Both the position numbers and the translations under genes were made by a program. Source: Deltaproteobacteria bacterium HGW-Deltaproteobacteria-8 (lineage in GTDB: Bacteria; Desulfobacterota; Desulfovibrionia; Desulfovibrionales; Desulfovibrionaceae). Taken from it: DNA of 64,000 nucleotides. Positions within the stretch are counted from its first letter, which is position 1. Each line of letters starts with the position of its first letter. Positions 6,354-15,898 of the stretch are shown here, piece by piece. The notes beneath the pieces were generated by a model. That model searched no databases and was not told the origin of the DNA. It saw nothing but the letters and a program-made list of their open reading frames with translations. The stretch covers positions 139,936-203,935 of the forward strand of contig PHAR01000004.1 of NCBI GenBank assembly GCA_002840405.1. The letters are read 5' to 3'.

Positions 6354-8066
6354 CTACTCCTCCTCGTCCTCTTCGGCTCCGAGCTGCATAGTTGCGCGAC
6401 CGACGTAGGTCCGAGCCGTCAGTGTGCCCTTGGCGCCGATACGCTTGTTCTTCTCGATGCGCGTCCATTCCCGGTTCACGAGCTCATACGCCGTGCCCGC
6501 GCGCGTCTTGATGCGGATCAGGTGGTCCTCATGGAACGCCACGTCCTCGATAACCGCACGCATCTGGTTCGCGATGCGCAAGCGGCGGGAGTAGATGGCT
6601 TCGTCGGACATGTCGATGTTCTCTGGTAGCTGCTCGCTATAGGCTTCTTCGACAAGGCGGAACAGGACCGCGGACTGCGCGGCCTCGCGGGCTTCAGCCG
6701 CGCCTGCACGCGCTGCGGAAAGCTGCTTTTCAATCAAGGTACGCCTCGTGTTGGTCTTCTCCAGCTTGCTGATAAGTTCAGGCATGTTCGAGAGATTCTG
6801 ATTCTCCATAGCATCGAGATAGCGCGAGAGGATCGCCTTTTCTCTGGTCAGCTGCGCGTCCAGGTCCTGCACACGCTCCAGATGCTGCTTCTGCCGCTCG
6901 TCATGCACTCCGGCGGCTTCGACGATGTCGATGTCGGACATGACGCCAGACAGGATGAAGTTCTCCATGTGCAGGTAGCTGTAGTACTGCTTGTTCCTGC
7001 ACCCGCCCTTTTTGAGCGAACTTGAGCAAGCCAAGTAGATAGCCCAAGGGCGCAGGCCATTTTTTCGGGTAGAGTCTTTAGTGTGGCTGAGATACCGCAT
7101 CCGGGCACCGCAAACTGCACAGCGAGTCATGCCCTGAAAAAGGTTTGAGTATTTCTTGCCCTTCCGCCCCGCATGGTTTTCTCGCCGAAGCCGAGTCTTG
7201 TCTTGGATCAGTTTGAACGTGTCTTTGTCGATGATCTCTGGGTAGTAATTTTCAATGATACCGGCTGAAGTCCTTTTGCCACTGACGGTCACCTCCGGGT
7301 GATATTCGCCAATTACCGCATGGTTATGCAGCAGCTTGAAGATGTAGCTCTGGTGCCATACCGGCTTGCGCTTGTTCCATGCCGGGACGCCTTGTTCCGC
7401 CAGCATGTCAGCGATCTTTCCCTGCCCCTTGCCTTCGGAGTACCAGTCGAAAATCCGTTTGACGATCTCGACCCGCTCGGGAATCAGCTTGAACTTGCCG
7501 CCTTTCAACTTCATCCAATTTGGACATTGCTTGCTGACGGGTTTTCCAACTTTCGCCTTCGAATGCTTGGTTTTCCAATTTTCAATGGATCGTGTAGACT
7601 TCATTGCGCTTTCTTTGTTCGAACGCGACATGTCATTGAGCAGCTGAAGAAAGTCATCGAAGTTGATCTGGCTGAAGATTTTTTCTTCTGAGATGATGCC
7701 GAGCAAAAGCCCATAGTCGAAGATGTTGAGCAGAAGACGAACGGCTGGTTGCAGCTCATCTCGCGACAGCCTGTCAACGGACTCCACGATCAAGAGCGTT
7801 CCATCCGCAAACGCGCCTTTCTGCGCCATTTTGAGGAACTCGGCCAATTCGCCTTGTAAGGAGTTGGTGCTGCGGAACGCGGATTTGCCGATGTCCTGCA
7901 CGTAGTCGACGATCTCATACCCGTGCTGCGCGGCGAACTGTTGCGCAGTATCGCGCTGCCGACGTTGCCCGTCGCCGGCGGCTTGCGCTTGTGAGGAGAG
8001 GCGGATGTATGCATACGCCTTGGCCATGGGCCGAGGGTCTGGTGCGGGCGCGGTGGGTTTCTTCAT
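6354..8066 (-). CDS. Large serine recombinase (site-specific integrase), 570 aa
   Basis: Likely integrates or excises the island by a serine-linked strand exchange. The N-terminal resolvase domain (about 14-165) has YAYIRLSSQAQ with the catalytic Ser at residue 24 and a RLSRDEL motif near 107. A recombinase domain follows (about 180-290), then a zinc ribbon with CAVCGARM and CSSSLKKGGC, and a coiled-coil stretch around 400-460, the usual layout of large serine integrases. The start chosen (MKKPTAPAP) follows a TATAAT box only seven bases away, which would give a leaderless mRNA; another ATG lies three codons upstream and a third, MAKAYAYIRL, downstream. It is at the right edge of the island, next to nrdD. 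Confidence 0.93.
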   Translation of the reverse strand: MKKPTAPAPDPRPMAKAYAYIRLSSQAQAAGDGQRRQRDTAQQFAAQHGYEIVDYVQDIGKSAFRSTNSLQGELAEFLKMAQKGAFADGTLLIVESVDRLSRDELQPAVRLLLNIFDYGLLLGIISEEKIFSQINFDDFLQLLNDMSRSNKESAMKSTRSIENWKTKHSKAKVGKPVSKQCPNWMKLKGGKFKLIPERVEIVKRIFDWYSEGKGQGKIADMLAEQGVPAWNKRKPVWHQSYIFKLLHNHAVIGEYHPEVTVSGKRTSAGIIENYYPEIIDKDTFKLIQDKTRLRRENHAGRKGKKYSNLFQGMTRCAVCGARMRYLSHTKDSTRKNGLRPWAIYLACSSSLKKGGCRNKQYYSYLHMENFILSGVMSDIDIVEAAGVHDERQKQHLERVQDLDAQLTREKAILSRYLDAMENQNLSNMPELISKLEKTNTRRTLIEKQLSAARAGAAEAREAAQSAVLFRLVEEAYSEQLPENIDMSDEAIYSRRLRIANQMRAVIEDVAFHEDHLIRIKTRAGTAYELVNREWTRIEKNKRIGAKGTLTARTYVGRATMQLGAEEDEEE

Positions 8067-8073
8067 GCTGCGC

Positions 8074-8102
8074 ATTATAGCGCCTGACGCGGCGGGTAGC
8101 CA
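8074..8102 (-). promoter_or_regulatory. Recombinase promoter, probably leaderless
   Basis: A perfect TATAAT (8074-8079 on the minus strand) lies 7 bases upstream of the ATG at 8066, and TGGCTA at a 17-base spacing could serve as a weak -35. The predicted start point falls at or next to the ATG itself. Confidence 0.45.
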
Positions 8103-8180
8103 GGAATATTTTTAGGGTGCCAAAATAGAAACGGTTAAACGGCAAGATGAATTATTTCATACTGTTGGTTGCACATAAAG

Positions 8181-8362
8181 ATATTAATTTAATACATCCC
8201 CAGATCCCGCCAAAGGGCCTGAGGCCCTCTGGACTCCCCATATCAAGCGAAAGGGCTGGGACGCGCGTCGCGCGTCCCAGCCCTTTCGCTTGAATCGAGG
8301 GGGCCCGGGGGAAATCATTTCCCCCGGCGGGGTCCAGGGGCAGAGCCCCTGGCGCCTTGCCC
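8181..8362. repeat. Composite intergenic repeat, copy 1
   Basis: This segment holds AGGGCCTGAGGCCCT, a central long palindrome (8243-8293), GGGGGAAATCATTTCCCCC, and CCAGGGGCAGAGCCCCTGG, all self-complementary. The same building blocks (CCAGGGGCT...CCCCTGGACCCCGCCGGGG) recur at 12,628-12,680 next to another long hairpin. Such elements are frequent between genes in GC-rich Proteobacteria; this is general experience, not a search result. It marks the return to host-like sequence. Confidence 0.6.
8243..8293 (-). terminator. 51-bp near-perfect palindrome after nrdD
   Basis: The 25-base arm begins TCAAGCGAAAGGGCTGGGAC and its exact complement follows after a single central base. It lies about 70 bases past the nrdD stop. 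There is no U-run, so it may act as an mRNA-stabilising hairpin rather than a strict terminator. Confidence 0.5.
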
Positions 8363-10423
8363 CTAGTGGTCGCAGTCGCAGATCCCGGCATAGACCTTGC
8401 GATCCACGTACTCGGCCTGCTTGCCCTTGTTCCAGCGCGACACGGGCCGGTAGTAGCCCACGATGCGCGTGTAGACCTCGGTGTCCGCGCCGCAGGTGGG
8501 ACAGGTCTCGTGCTCGCCGTGGATGTAGCCGTGGTCCTTGCACACCGAGAAGGTCGGCGTGATGGACAGGAACGGCAGCTTGGTGTTGCGGAAGCTCTTG
8601 ATGATGAACTCGCGCAAGCTCGCCAGGTCGGCCACGCTCTCGCCCAGGAAGGTGTGGAACACGGTGCCGCCGGTGTACAGGGGCTGGAGCTGATTCTGGT
8701 GCTCCAGGCAGGCCACCACGTCCTCCGAATGCCCCACGGGCAGGCAGGTGGAGTTGGTGTAGTACGGAGTGCCGTTGCCGGAAGTGATGATGTCGGAATA
8801 GAGGTTCTTGTCGATCTTGGCCAGGCGGTAGCTGGTGCCCTCGGCCGGGGTGGCCTCCAGGTTGTACAGGGTGCCGGTCTCCTCCTGGAACTTCGCGGTG
8901 ATGTCGCGCAGGCGGTTGAGCACGCGGCGCATGAGGCGCATGCCGTTCTCGGTCTCGATGCCCTTGCCGATGAGGTTCAGGCAGGCCTCGTGCCCGCCGA
9001 GCAGGCCGATGGTGGAGAAATGGCCGCGGAAGCCGTTCTTCAGGTAGCGCTTGGTCCAGGGGAACATGCCGCGCTCCAGGTTCTCGGTGATGAACTTGCG
9101 TTTGAACTCCAGGCAGTCCTTGGCCATGGTGGCGTATTCCTCCACCAGGCCCAGGAACTCGTCCTCGCCCTGGGACAGGTACGCCAGCTTGGGCAGGTTC
9201 AGGGTGACCACGCCGATGGAGCCCGTGAGGTCGCCTGCGCCAAACAGCCCGCCGACCTTGTTGCGCAGCTGGCGCAGGTCCATCTGCAGGCGGCAGCACA
9301 TGCTGCGCACGTCTTCCGGAGAAAGGTCGGAGTTGATGAAGTTCTGGAAGTAGGGCGCGCCATACTTGGCCGTGAGCTTGAGCAGAATCTCGCCGATCTC
9401 CGACTCCCAGGGGAAGTCCTCGGTGACGTTGTAGGTGGGGATGGGAAAGGAGAAGATCTGCCCGGCGTAGTCCCCGTCCAGCATGACCTCCAGAAAGGCC
9501 CGGTTGAACATCTCCATCTCGGCCGCATACTCGCCGTAGGTGGAATCCAGCAGCTTGCCACCGATGATGATGGCCTCCCCGGCGATGTGCTTGGGCGGGG
9601 TCAGGTCAAAGGTCAGGTTGGTGAAGGGGCTCTGCCCGCCCCAGCGGCTGGTGGTGTTCAGGTTGAACACGAACTTCTGCACCGCCTGGCGCACCTTCTT
9701 GTAGGGCAGGTTGTCGTGGCGGATGAAGGGCGCGAGGTACGTGTCCACGTTGTTGAAGGCCTGGGCGCCGGCCCACTCGTTCTGCAGGGTGCCCAGGAAA
9801 TTCACCATCTGGCCCAGGGCGGAGTCAAAGTGCCGGGCCGGGCCAGCGCAGGAGCGGCCCTCCAGGTTGAAGCCTTCGAGCAGCAGGTCGCGCAGGCTCC
9901 AGCCCGCGCAGTACCCCGCCAGGCCGAAGGACAGGTCGTGGATGTGGAAGTAGCCGTGCTCGTGGGCCAGGCGGACCTCCTCCGGGTACTTCTCCAGGGC
10001 GTAGCGCGCCTGGACCGTGCCCGAGAGGTGCAGCATGAGCCCCTGGAAGCTGTGGCTCATGTTGGAGTTCTCGGCCACGCGCCAGTCGCTCTTGTCCAGG
10101 TAGTCGTCGATGGTCTCGGTGATGTCCAGGAAGGCCTCGCGCTGGTTGCGCAGGGCCCGGCGCTTCTCGCGGTACAGGATGTACTTCCTGGCCACGCTGA
10201 ACTGGCGCATCTCCATGAGCACCAGCTCGACCATGTCCTGCACGTGCTCCTGCTCCGGGATGTCCACATCCTTGAGCTTGGCCTCGACCTTCAGCGCCAG
10301 GCGGCGCCCAAGAAGCGGATCCTTGATGCCGCTGGCGGAGAGCGCCTTGAAGATGGCCTGGGCAATGCGGTCGTTAGACCATGTTTCCAGCCGTCCGTCG
10401 CGCTTCAGAATCTGCGAGGGCAT
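8363..10423 (-). CDS. nrdD: Anaerobic (class III) ribonucleoside-triphosphate reductase, 686 aa
   Basis: Reduces ribonucleotides to deoxyribonucleotides without oxygen by a glycyl radical. The N-terminal ATP-cone (about 1-95) begins PSQILKRDGRLETWSNDRIA. The C-terminus has a CPTCG motif plus a final pair of Cys (GICDCDH) for zinc, and RIVGYYRPV, which carries the radical glycine. The start at 10,423 was chosen because AAGGAGG lies just upstream; a longer frame would begin at 10,459. The start lies inside the end of the activase gene nrdG, so the two overlap by 50 bases and are probably cotranscribed. The length is normal for the family. Confidence 0.95.
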   Translation of the reverse strand: MPSQILKRDGRLETWSNDRIAQAIFKALSASGIKDPLLGRRLALKVEAKLKDVDIPEQEHVQDMVELVLMEMRQFSVARKYILYREKRRALRNQREAFLDITETIDDYLDKSDWRVAENSNMSHSFQGLMLHLSGTVQARYALEKYPEEVRLAHEHGYFHIHDLSFGLAGYCAGWSLRDLLLEGFNLEGRSCAGPARHFDSALGQMVNFLGTLQNEWAGAQAFNNVDTYLAPFIRHDNLPYKKVRQAVQKFVFNLNTTSRWGGQSPFTNLTFDLTPPKHIAGEAIIIGGKLLDSTYGEYAAEMEMFNRAFLEVMLDGDYAGQIFSFPIPTYNVTEDFPWESEIGEILLKLTAKYGAPYFQNFINSDLSPEDVRSMCCRLQMDLRQLRNKVGGLFGAGDLTGSIGVVTLNLPKLAYLSQGEDEFLGLVEEYATMAKDCLEFKRKFITENLERGMFPWTKRYLKNGFRGHFSTIGLLGGHEACLNLIGKGIETENGMRLMRRVLNRLRDITAKFQEETGTLYNLEATPAEGTSYRLAKIDKNLYSDIITSGNGTPYYTNSTCLPVGHSEDVVACLEHQNQLQPLYTGGTVFHTFLGESVADLASLREFIIKSFRNTKLPFLSITPTFSVCKDHGYIHGEHETCPTCGADTEVYTRIVGYYRPVSRWNKGKQAEYVDRKVYAGICDCDH

Positions 10424-11045
10424 GGGGCCTCCTTGGGGGCTTGTAGTCCTGGGTGGCAAGGGTGAACCCTGCGGGCAGCATGCCGCGCACGGTCGTCATA
10501 TCCGTCTCGGAAAGCTGGGGCACCAGGGTGGTGCGGAACAAAAAGGCCTCGGGCCGGGCCTCGGCCAGGGCGAAGACGCGCGAGAGGCTGCGCCGCGCGC
10601 CTGCCTCGGTCACCGCCCCTCCGGTCAGGCTCGGGTACTGGTCGAACGGGCCTTTGACATCCACGGAAAACTGCTGCGCCAGACCCTCGGCCAGCAGCGC
10701 CTCGACCACATCCGGCAGCATGGCGTTGGTGTCGACCTTGATGGCCAGGCCGCTGGCCGCGATCTCGTGCAGGATCATGCCGATGCCGGGGACCGCCGTG
10801 GGCTCGCCGCCGGTCACCGTGACCCCGGACAGCCAGCGCGCGCGGCTGGACAGGAAGGCTTTCAGGCGGGCCTGCGGCAGCAGCGGCTCGGACTCCATGT
10901 CCCAGGCCAGGCTGGCGTTGTGGCAGGTGGGGCAGCGCAGGTTGCAGCCGCCCAGAAAGACCACGCAGCAGGGCCGCCCGGGCCAGTCGCAGAGGCTTAG
11001 GGGGGTCAGTCCCCGCAGGTGTCGCCAGGCGTTTTCCGGATTCAC
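10374..11045 (-). CDS. nrdG: Anaerobic ribonucleotide reductase activating protein (radical SAM), 223 aa
   Basis: Generates the glycyl radical in NrdD from S-adenosylmethionine. The radical SAM cluster motif is CNLRCPTC, about residue 38 of the chosen protein, and GGEPT follows as the SAM-binding motif. The family start is often hard to place; I chose GTG at 11,043-11,045 (VNPENAWRHLRG) because GGAG lies 11 bases upstream and the usual domain begins here. The reading frame is open for another 50 codons upstream. The last 50 bases overlap nrdD, which is unusual. It is of the type often labelled 'anaerobic ribonucleoside-triphosphate reductase activating protein'. Confidence 0.88.
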   Translation of the reverse strand: MNPENAWRHLRGLTPLSLCDWPGRPCCVVFLGGCNLRCPTCHNASLAWDMESEPLLPQARLKAFLSSRARWLSGVTVTGGEPTAVPGIGMILHEIAASGLAIKVDTNAMLPDVVEALLAEGLAQQFSVDVKGPFDQYPSLTGGAVTEAGARRSLSRVFALAEARPEAFLFRTTLVPQLSETDMTTVRGMLPAGFTLATQDYKPPRRPHALADSEARRTAGNMV

Positions 11046-11503
11046 GTCGCGTGCTGCTCCCTGGTGACAAAAAGTGTGGCATCGGACCGGAACGGCCCCC
11101 TTGGCGGCTCCGAAACACCCCGGAGCCTCAGGTTTGGAAGCTACACCTTCAGTCAACTTCTGTACAGGTCGCCCGGACACGGCAAGACACACCATCCATC
11201 ATTTTCGGCTGTTACAGGCGATTACAGGCGAAAATTTGTATAACTTTCTCGTTTTCAACAACTGCTGCATATTAATTTAGCGGGTATATTCTCAATATTT
11301 TCTAGAGTGGGTTTAGAAGTTTTTCCGGGGCCTCGCGCGTGCGGCGTTTTCGACAGCCGCCCCTTGCTTTCGCAGCCGCGTTGGGGGGTTGGAGAGTTGA
11401 AGGACATCCATGCAGACCAGGCGCTTCCCCCGGCACACCCCTTGCACATTCAGTGGCGCGGGAAGAAATTGCCGCGCCACGTTCACGTTCAGGGGGGGGC
11501 TTC
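11046..11503. promoter_or_regulatory. Divergent intergenic region upstream of nrdG and the SGNH gene
   Basis: No gene is visible. The centre (about 11,225-11,320) is A/T-rich and should hold the nrdGD promoter. An exact tandem repeat TTACAGGCGA lies at 11,212-11,231 and could be an operator. No clear NrdR box or riboswitch was recognised. Confidence 0.4.
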
Positions 11504-12619
11504 ATGCGCGCACAGGTCATGACCACGATCCGTCAATTCGAACTGCTCCAGGGCTGCCTGGGCAGGGCCGCCTGCAGCCAGTCGCCGCAGGACATCCCGC
11601 GCAGCCTCCACGACCCGGTGATGCTGCTGCGCGGCAATCCGGACCACCCGGAGCACGACGCGCTGGGCATGCGCAACCCCGAGGTGCCTGCCCAGGCCGA
11701 GCTCATCATCCTCGGCGATTCCCAGGTCTACGGCTCCTGCGTTTCTGCGGACCAGTGCTGGCCCCGCCGCCTCGAGGCGGAGTCCGGCGCTGTGGTCTAC
11801 AACGCCGGGGTCGAAGGCTGGGGCAGTGTGCAGTACGCCGTGGGCCTGGAGGAACTGCTCAGCCTTGCCCCGCGCCGCGTCGTGGTCTGCCTGCACACAG
11901 GCAACGACATTGCCGAGGCCTTCCAGTGCGCCCGGGCCAGCACCTCGCCCCTGGCCAAAAGTTTCTGGAACCCGGACTGGGCCGCCCTGCCCCTGGCCGA
12001 CCTCTCGGCCAAGGACCGCGCCGAGCGCGCCGTGGCCCGGCTGGCGGCCGAACGCCCGGACCTGGGCCCCGAGGAGATCCTGGCCGAGCTGGGCCTGCGC
12101 GGCGAGATCGACGTGAACCCCTGCGCCATCGAGTCCAGCCGCTTCTACCTGGCCGAGCATTTCCGCCACGCCGTGCAGGACCTCTCGCACCCGGCCATCG
12201 CCGCCGGGCTCATGATCACCCGCAAGGTGCTGGGCCATTTGCGCGACCTGTCCCTGAACTACGGCTTCGCGCTAGGCGTCATGCTCATCCCCACCCGCGA
12301 GTTCCTGGTCTCCACCCGCCTGCACGAGGCCGAGGTGCGCGACCGCGAGACGCTGGAGCAGCTCGGCGCGGCCGAGGCCACCATGCTGGGCGAACTGCGC
12401 CTGGCCTGCGCGGACCTGGACCTGCCCTGCTTTGACCTGTCCGGCTACCTGCGGCACTTCGTGGGCAGCCGCATCTACCCCCAGAACTCGCGCATCGGCC
12501 ACCCCAACGCCAAGGGCTGCGAACTCATCGCCCGCTACGTGCGCGACCGCGTGTTGCCGGGCCTGGACAGCAGCCACCACATCCGCGCCGCCGTGGGCGG
12601 GGTATATCCGATGTACTAG
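11504..12619 (+). CDS. SGNH/GDSL-like hydrolase domain protein, 371 aa
   Basis: The fold is suggested by the block ILGDSQVYG (Gly-Asp-Ser, block I), the block TGNDIAEAF (Asn block) and the C-terminal GHPNAKG with a His that would complete the triad. Proteins of this type are often linked to modification of sugars or exported polymers; the substrate cannot be told. The start at 11,504 follows a G-rich stretch; a second ATG lies five codons on. No signal peptide is visible. The gene stands alone and converges with proB. Confidence 0.65.
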   Translation: MRAQVMTTIRQFELLQGCLGRAACSQSPQDIPRSLHDPVMLLRGNPDHPEHDALGMRNPEVPAQAELIILGDSQVYGSCVSADQCWPRRLEAESGAVVYNAGVEGWGSVQYAVGLEELLSLAPRRVVVCLHTGNDIAEAFQCARASTSPLAKSFWNPDWAALPLADLSAKDRAERAVARLAAERPDLGPEEILAELGLRGEIDVNPCAIESSRFYLAEHFRHAVQDLSHPAIAAGLMITRKVLGHLRDLSLNYGFALGVMLIPTREFLVSTRLHEAEVRDRETLEQLGAAEATMLGELRLACADLDLPCFDLSGYLRHFVGSRIYPQNSRIGHPNAKGCELIARYVRDRVLPGLDSSHHIRAAVGGVYPMY

Positions 12620-12627
12620 GAAAGGCG

Positions 12628-12680
12628 CGCCCAGGGGCTCCGCCCCTGGACCCCGCCGGGGGCAGCGGTCCCCGGACCCC
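12628..12680. repeat. Composite intergenic repeat, copy 2
   Basis: CCAGGGGCTCCGCCCCTGG followed by ACCCCGCCGGGG and GGTCCCCGGACCCCC. The first two blocks match the element at 8181-8362 except for single changes. Confidence 0.6.
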
Positions 12681-12689
12681 CATTTTACG

Positions 12690-12732
12690 CCAAAAGGGCT
12701 GTTTCAGGAGGAACCTGAAACAGCCCTTTTGG
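12690..12732. terminator. Perfect 19-bp hairpin between convergent genes
   Basis: CCAAAAGGGCTGTTTCAGG and its exact complement enclose a five-base loop. The CCCTTTTGG end supplies a short U-run on the plus strand and the mirror on the minus strand, so it can serve the SGNH gene and proB alike. Confidence 0.65.
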
Positions 12733-12826
12733 ATTGAGTGGGGATGCAGGAAAAGCATCCGGGACAGCATCGGGGTTGGGGCCTGTTTCCAACAGATGGA
12801 TTTTGGTTCCTGGCGAGGAGCGGGCA

Positions 12827-12876
12827 GGTCTGGGGCCGGGGATAGTACTCCTGCGGTACAGCCCTGGCCCCAGACC
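12827..12876 (-). repeat. 11-bp inverted repeat downstream of proB
   Basis: GGTCTGGGGCC and GGCCCCAGACC are perfect complements separated by 28 bases. It lies about 50 bases past the proB stop and could be a weak terminator or an RNA end structure. Confidence 0.4.
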
Positions 12877-12927
12877 GGACTGCGACGATGCCCAGGGGGC
12901 AAAAGACGCTTTTGGAGACAGGCCCTG

Positions 12928-14014
12928 CTACAGGGCGGCGTCGAGGAGGAGGTTGTCGCGGTGCACGGCCTCGGGGTACGGGGCCTCGCCCAGCACCTCG
13001 GCCAGATGCGCACCAGCGCGCCGCGCTCGAACCGGCCCTCGACCTTGCGGATGCCCGCAGGCAGCAGGCTCTTGCCGTTCTCGCGCAGGGCTTTCGCGGC
13101 CCCGGCGTCCACGCTCACGGTGCCGGCCGGGTCGTCGTGATAGGCCAGCCAGAACTTGCGGTGCGACACCAGCCGCCCGCAGGGCAGCACCAGGGTGCCC
13201 AGCACCTCCCCGGCGAAGATGCGCTCCAGGGCCAGCTGGCCCTTGCCGGAAACGATGAGCGTGGGCACGCCGAGCTGGGCGGCGCGGCGCGCGGCCCGGA
13301 GCTTGGAGTACATGCCGCCGGAGCCGACCGAAGTCTTGCCGTCGCACATGGCCTCGATGTCCAGGCTCTCGATGTCCTCGATCATGGGTACGCAGACCGC
13401 GCCAGGGTTCTTGTCCGGGTTCTTGTCGAACACCCCGTCGGCGCTGGTCAAATTCACGAACAGGTCCGCGCCCACCAGGTCCACGATGAGGCTCGCCAGC
13501 GTGTCGTTGTCGCCGAACTTGAGTTCGGCCACGGCCACGGTGTCGTTCTCGTTGACGATGGGGATGACACCCCAGTCCAGCAGCCTGCGGATGGTGTTGC
13601 GGGCGTTGCGGAAGCGCGCGCGGCTGCGCAGGTCCTCGCGGGTGAGCAGAATCTGGGCCGTGGTCTTGCCGAAGCGGCTGAAGGCCTCGTCGTACTCGTG
13701 CATCAGGCGGCTCTGGCCGATGGCCGAGGCGGCCTGGCGCGAGGGCAGCTCGGCGAAATCGATGCGGTGGGCTTCCGGCAGGTTCTGGTGGATGCGCATG
13801 CGCCCGGCGGTCACGGCCCCGGAGCTCACGAGCACCACCTCCAGGCCCTGGTCGTGCAGGGCGGAGAGCTGATCCACCAGCCGCCCCACGGCGCGGGCGT
13901 CCAGGCCCTTGTCCGAGGTCAAAACCGCGCTGCCGACCTTGACCACCACACTCTTGGTGCGGCCAAGGATCTCGCGGCGCAGGGCGCCAGCGTCGAGCTG
14001 TCCGGCCCCTCCGG

Positions 14015-14018
<4 letters not shown>
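12928..14018 (-). pseudogene. proB: Glutamate 5-kinase with deletion and frameshift in the PUA domain
   Basis: The kinase domain that makes glutamyl phosphate for proline synthesis looks intact (VVVKVGSAVLTSDKGL, VSSGAVTAGRM, NENDTVAVAEL, DGVFDKNPDKN, GSGGMYSKLRAA). In the C-terminal PUA domain the frame runs FERGALVRI and then shifts; the following frame (+1) resumes with AEVLGEAPYPEAVHRDNLLL and the normal end at 12,928. Relative to typical ProB, about 25-30 residues are missing between these two parts and the length is not a multiple of three. Taken literally, translation would continue to 12,525. It overlaps obgE by four bases. Either an assembly error in GC-rich DNA or a real lesion; PUA-less E. 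coli enzyme is known to keep activity. Confidence 0.85.
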
Positions 14019-15091
<1,073 letters not shown>

Positions 15092-15116
15092 GGGCTGGTT
15101 AACCGCCTGGACCGAA

Positions 15117-15157
15117 GAAAAACGGGCAGGAGCCGCATGGTGCCGCTCCTGCCCGCC
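15117..15157 (-). terminator. Intrinsic terminator after rpmA
   Basis: On the minus strand GCGGGCAGGAGC pairs with GCTCCTGCCCG around GGCACCATGCG, followed by TTTTTC. It lies 40 bases after rpmA and 26 before obgE, so ribosomal protein expression should exceed obgE expression. Confidence 0.8.
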
Positions 15158-15197
15158 GTCCGGATCTTAAAGGATTGGGTGCCGAGAGCCTATTTGT

Positions 15198-15467
15198 CTA
15201 GGCGCTCACGGGCAGAATATGCACCCGGGTCTTGACCCTGTTCTTGCGCATGTACTTCTCGTACTTGACCTCTCCGTCCACCAGGGCGAACAGAGTGAAG
15301 TCCTTGCCCAGGCCGACGTTCTTGCCAGCATGGATCGAGCTGCCGACCTGGCGGACGAGAATGTTGCCGGCCAGGACCTTCTGACCACCGTAACGCTTGA
15401 CGCCCCGGCGCTGGCCGGCGCTGTCGCGGCCGTTTCTGGAGCTGCCGCCCGCTTTCTTGTGAGCCAT
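15198..15467 (-). CDS. rpmA: Large ribosomal subunit protein bL27
   Basis: The 89-residue protein begins [20 protein letters not shown], typical of bL27 near the peptidyl transferase centre, with the basic core [14 protein letters not shown]. The length is normal. The gene lies 20 bases after rplU and shares its promoter. Confidence 0.97.
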   Translation of the reverse strand: MAHKKAGGSSRNGRDSAGQRRGVKRYGGQKVLAGNILVRQVGSSIHAGKNVGLGKDFTLFALVDGEVKYEKYMRKNRVKTRVHILPVSA

Positions 15468-15487
15468 ATCAGTTCTCCTTCGGGGCC

Positions 15488-15799
15488 TTAAGCCTGGATG
15501 GTTTTGACCTTCAGGCTGGTGTAGTCCTGACGGTGGCCGGTCTTCTTGTGAAAGTCGTTGCGGCGCTTCTTCTTGAACACGAAGATCTTCTCGCCGCGGC
15601 CATGGCCAAGGACTTCACAGGACACTGTGGCGCCTTCCAAATAGGGGGCGCCAATCTTGGTGGCGCCGTCGGCGGACACTAGCAGGACCTTGTCCAGGGC
15701 CAATTCGCTACCGGCCTCAGCCTGGAGCAACTCCACCTTGAACTCGAGTCCCTGTTCCACGCGGTACTGCTTACCGCCGGTCTCGATGATTGCGAACAT
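15488..15799 (-). CDS. rplU: Large ribosomal subunit protein bL21
   Basis: The 103-residue product starts [17 protein letters not shown] and ends [15 protein letters not shown]. The start at 15,799 was preferred over the one five codons upstream because GGAGGT lies seven bases away and the length then matches the family. First gene of the rplU-rpmA-(obgE-proB) operon. Confidence 0.97.
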   Translation of the reverse strand: MFAIIETGGKQYRVEQGLEFKVELLQAEAGSELALDKVLLVSADGATKIGAPYLEGATVSCEVLGHGRGEKIFVFKKKRRNDFHKKTGHRQDYTSLKVKTIQA

Positions 15800-15829
15800 T
15801 GCGAATACCTCCATCGCGTAAGAGGGGAT

Positions 15830-15858
15830 GTCTTAGCTCCAAGACTGGGAATAGTCAA
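15830..15858 (-). promoter_or_regulatory. Sigma-70-type promoter of rplU
   Basis: On the minus strand TTGACT, 17 bases, then TAAGAC, with the predicted start about 25 bases upstream of the rplU ATG. Confidence 0.6.
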
Positions 15859-15898
15859 GCGACGAGTGGTGAATATTTTTCACCCCCGCAAACGGGCC

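Noticed and set aside
190-8200. Attachment site direct repeats for the recombinase
   Set aside because: The left boundary of the island is outside the window, so no repeated core could be shown.
8357-10465. 702-codon open frame on the plus strand across nrdD
   Set aside because: It is the mirror of nrdD in a GC-rich gene; the sequence is full of Ala, Val and Gly runs without domains, and the nrdD motifs are unambiguous on the other strand.
12525-12927. Read-through extension of proB to 12,525
   Set aside because: The extension is low-complexity Pro/Arg sequence running over an intergenic repeat, while the true proB end is found in the shifted frame at 12,928.
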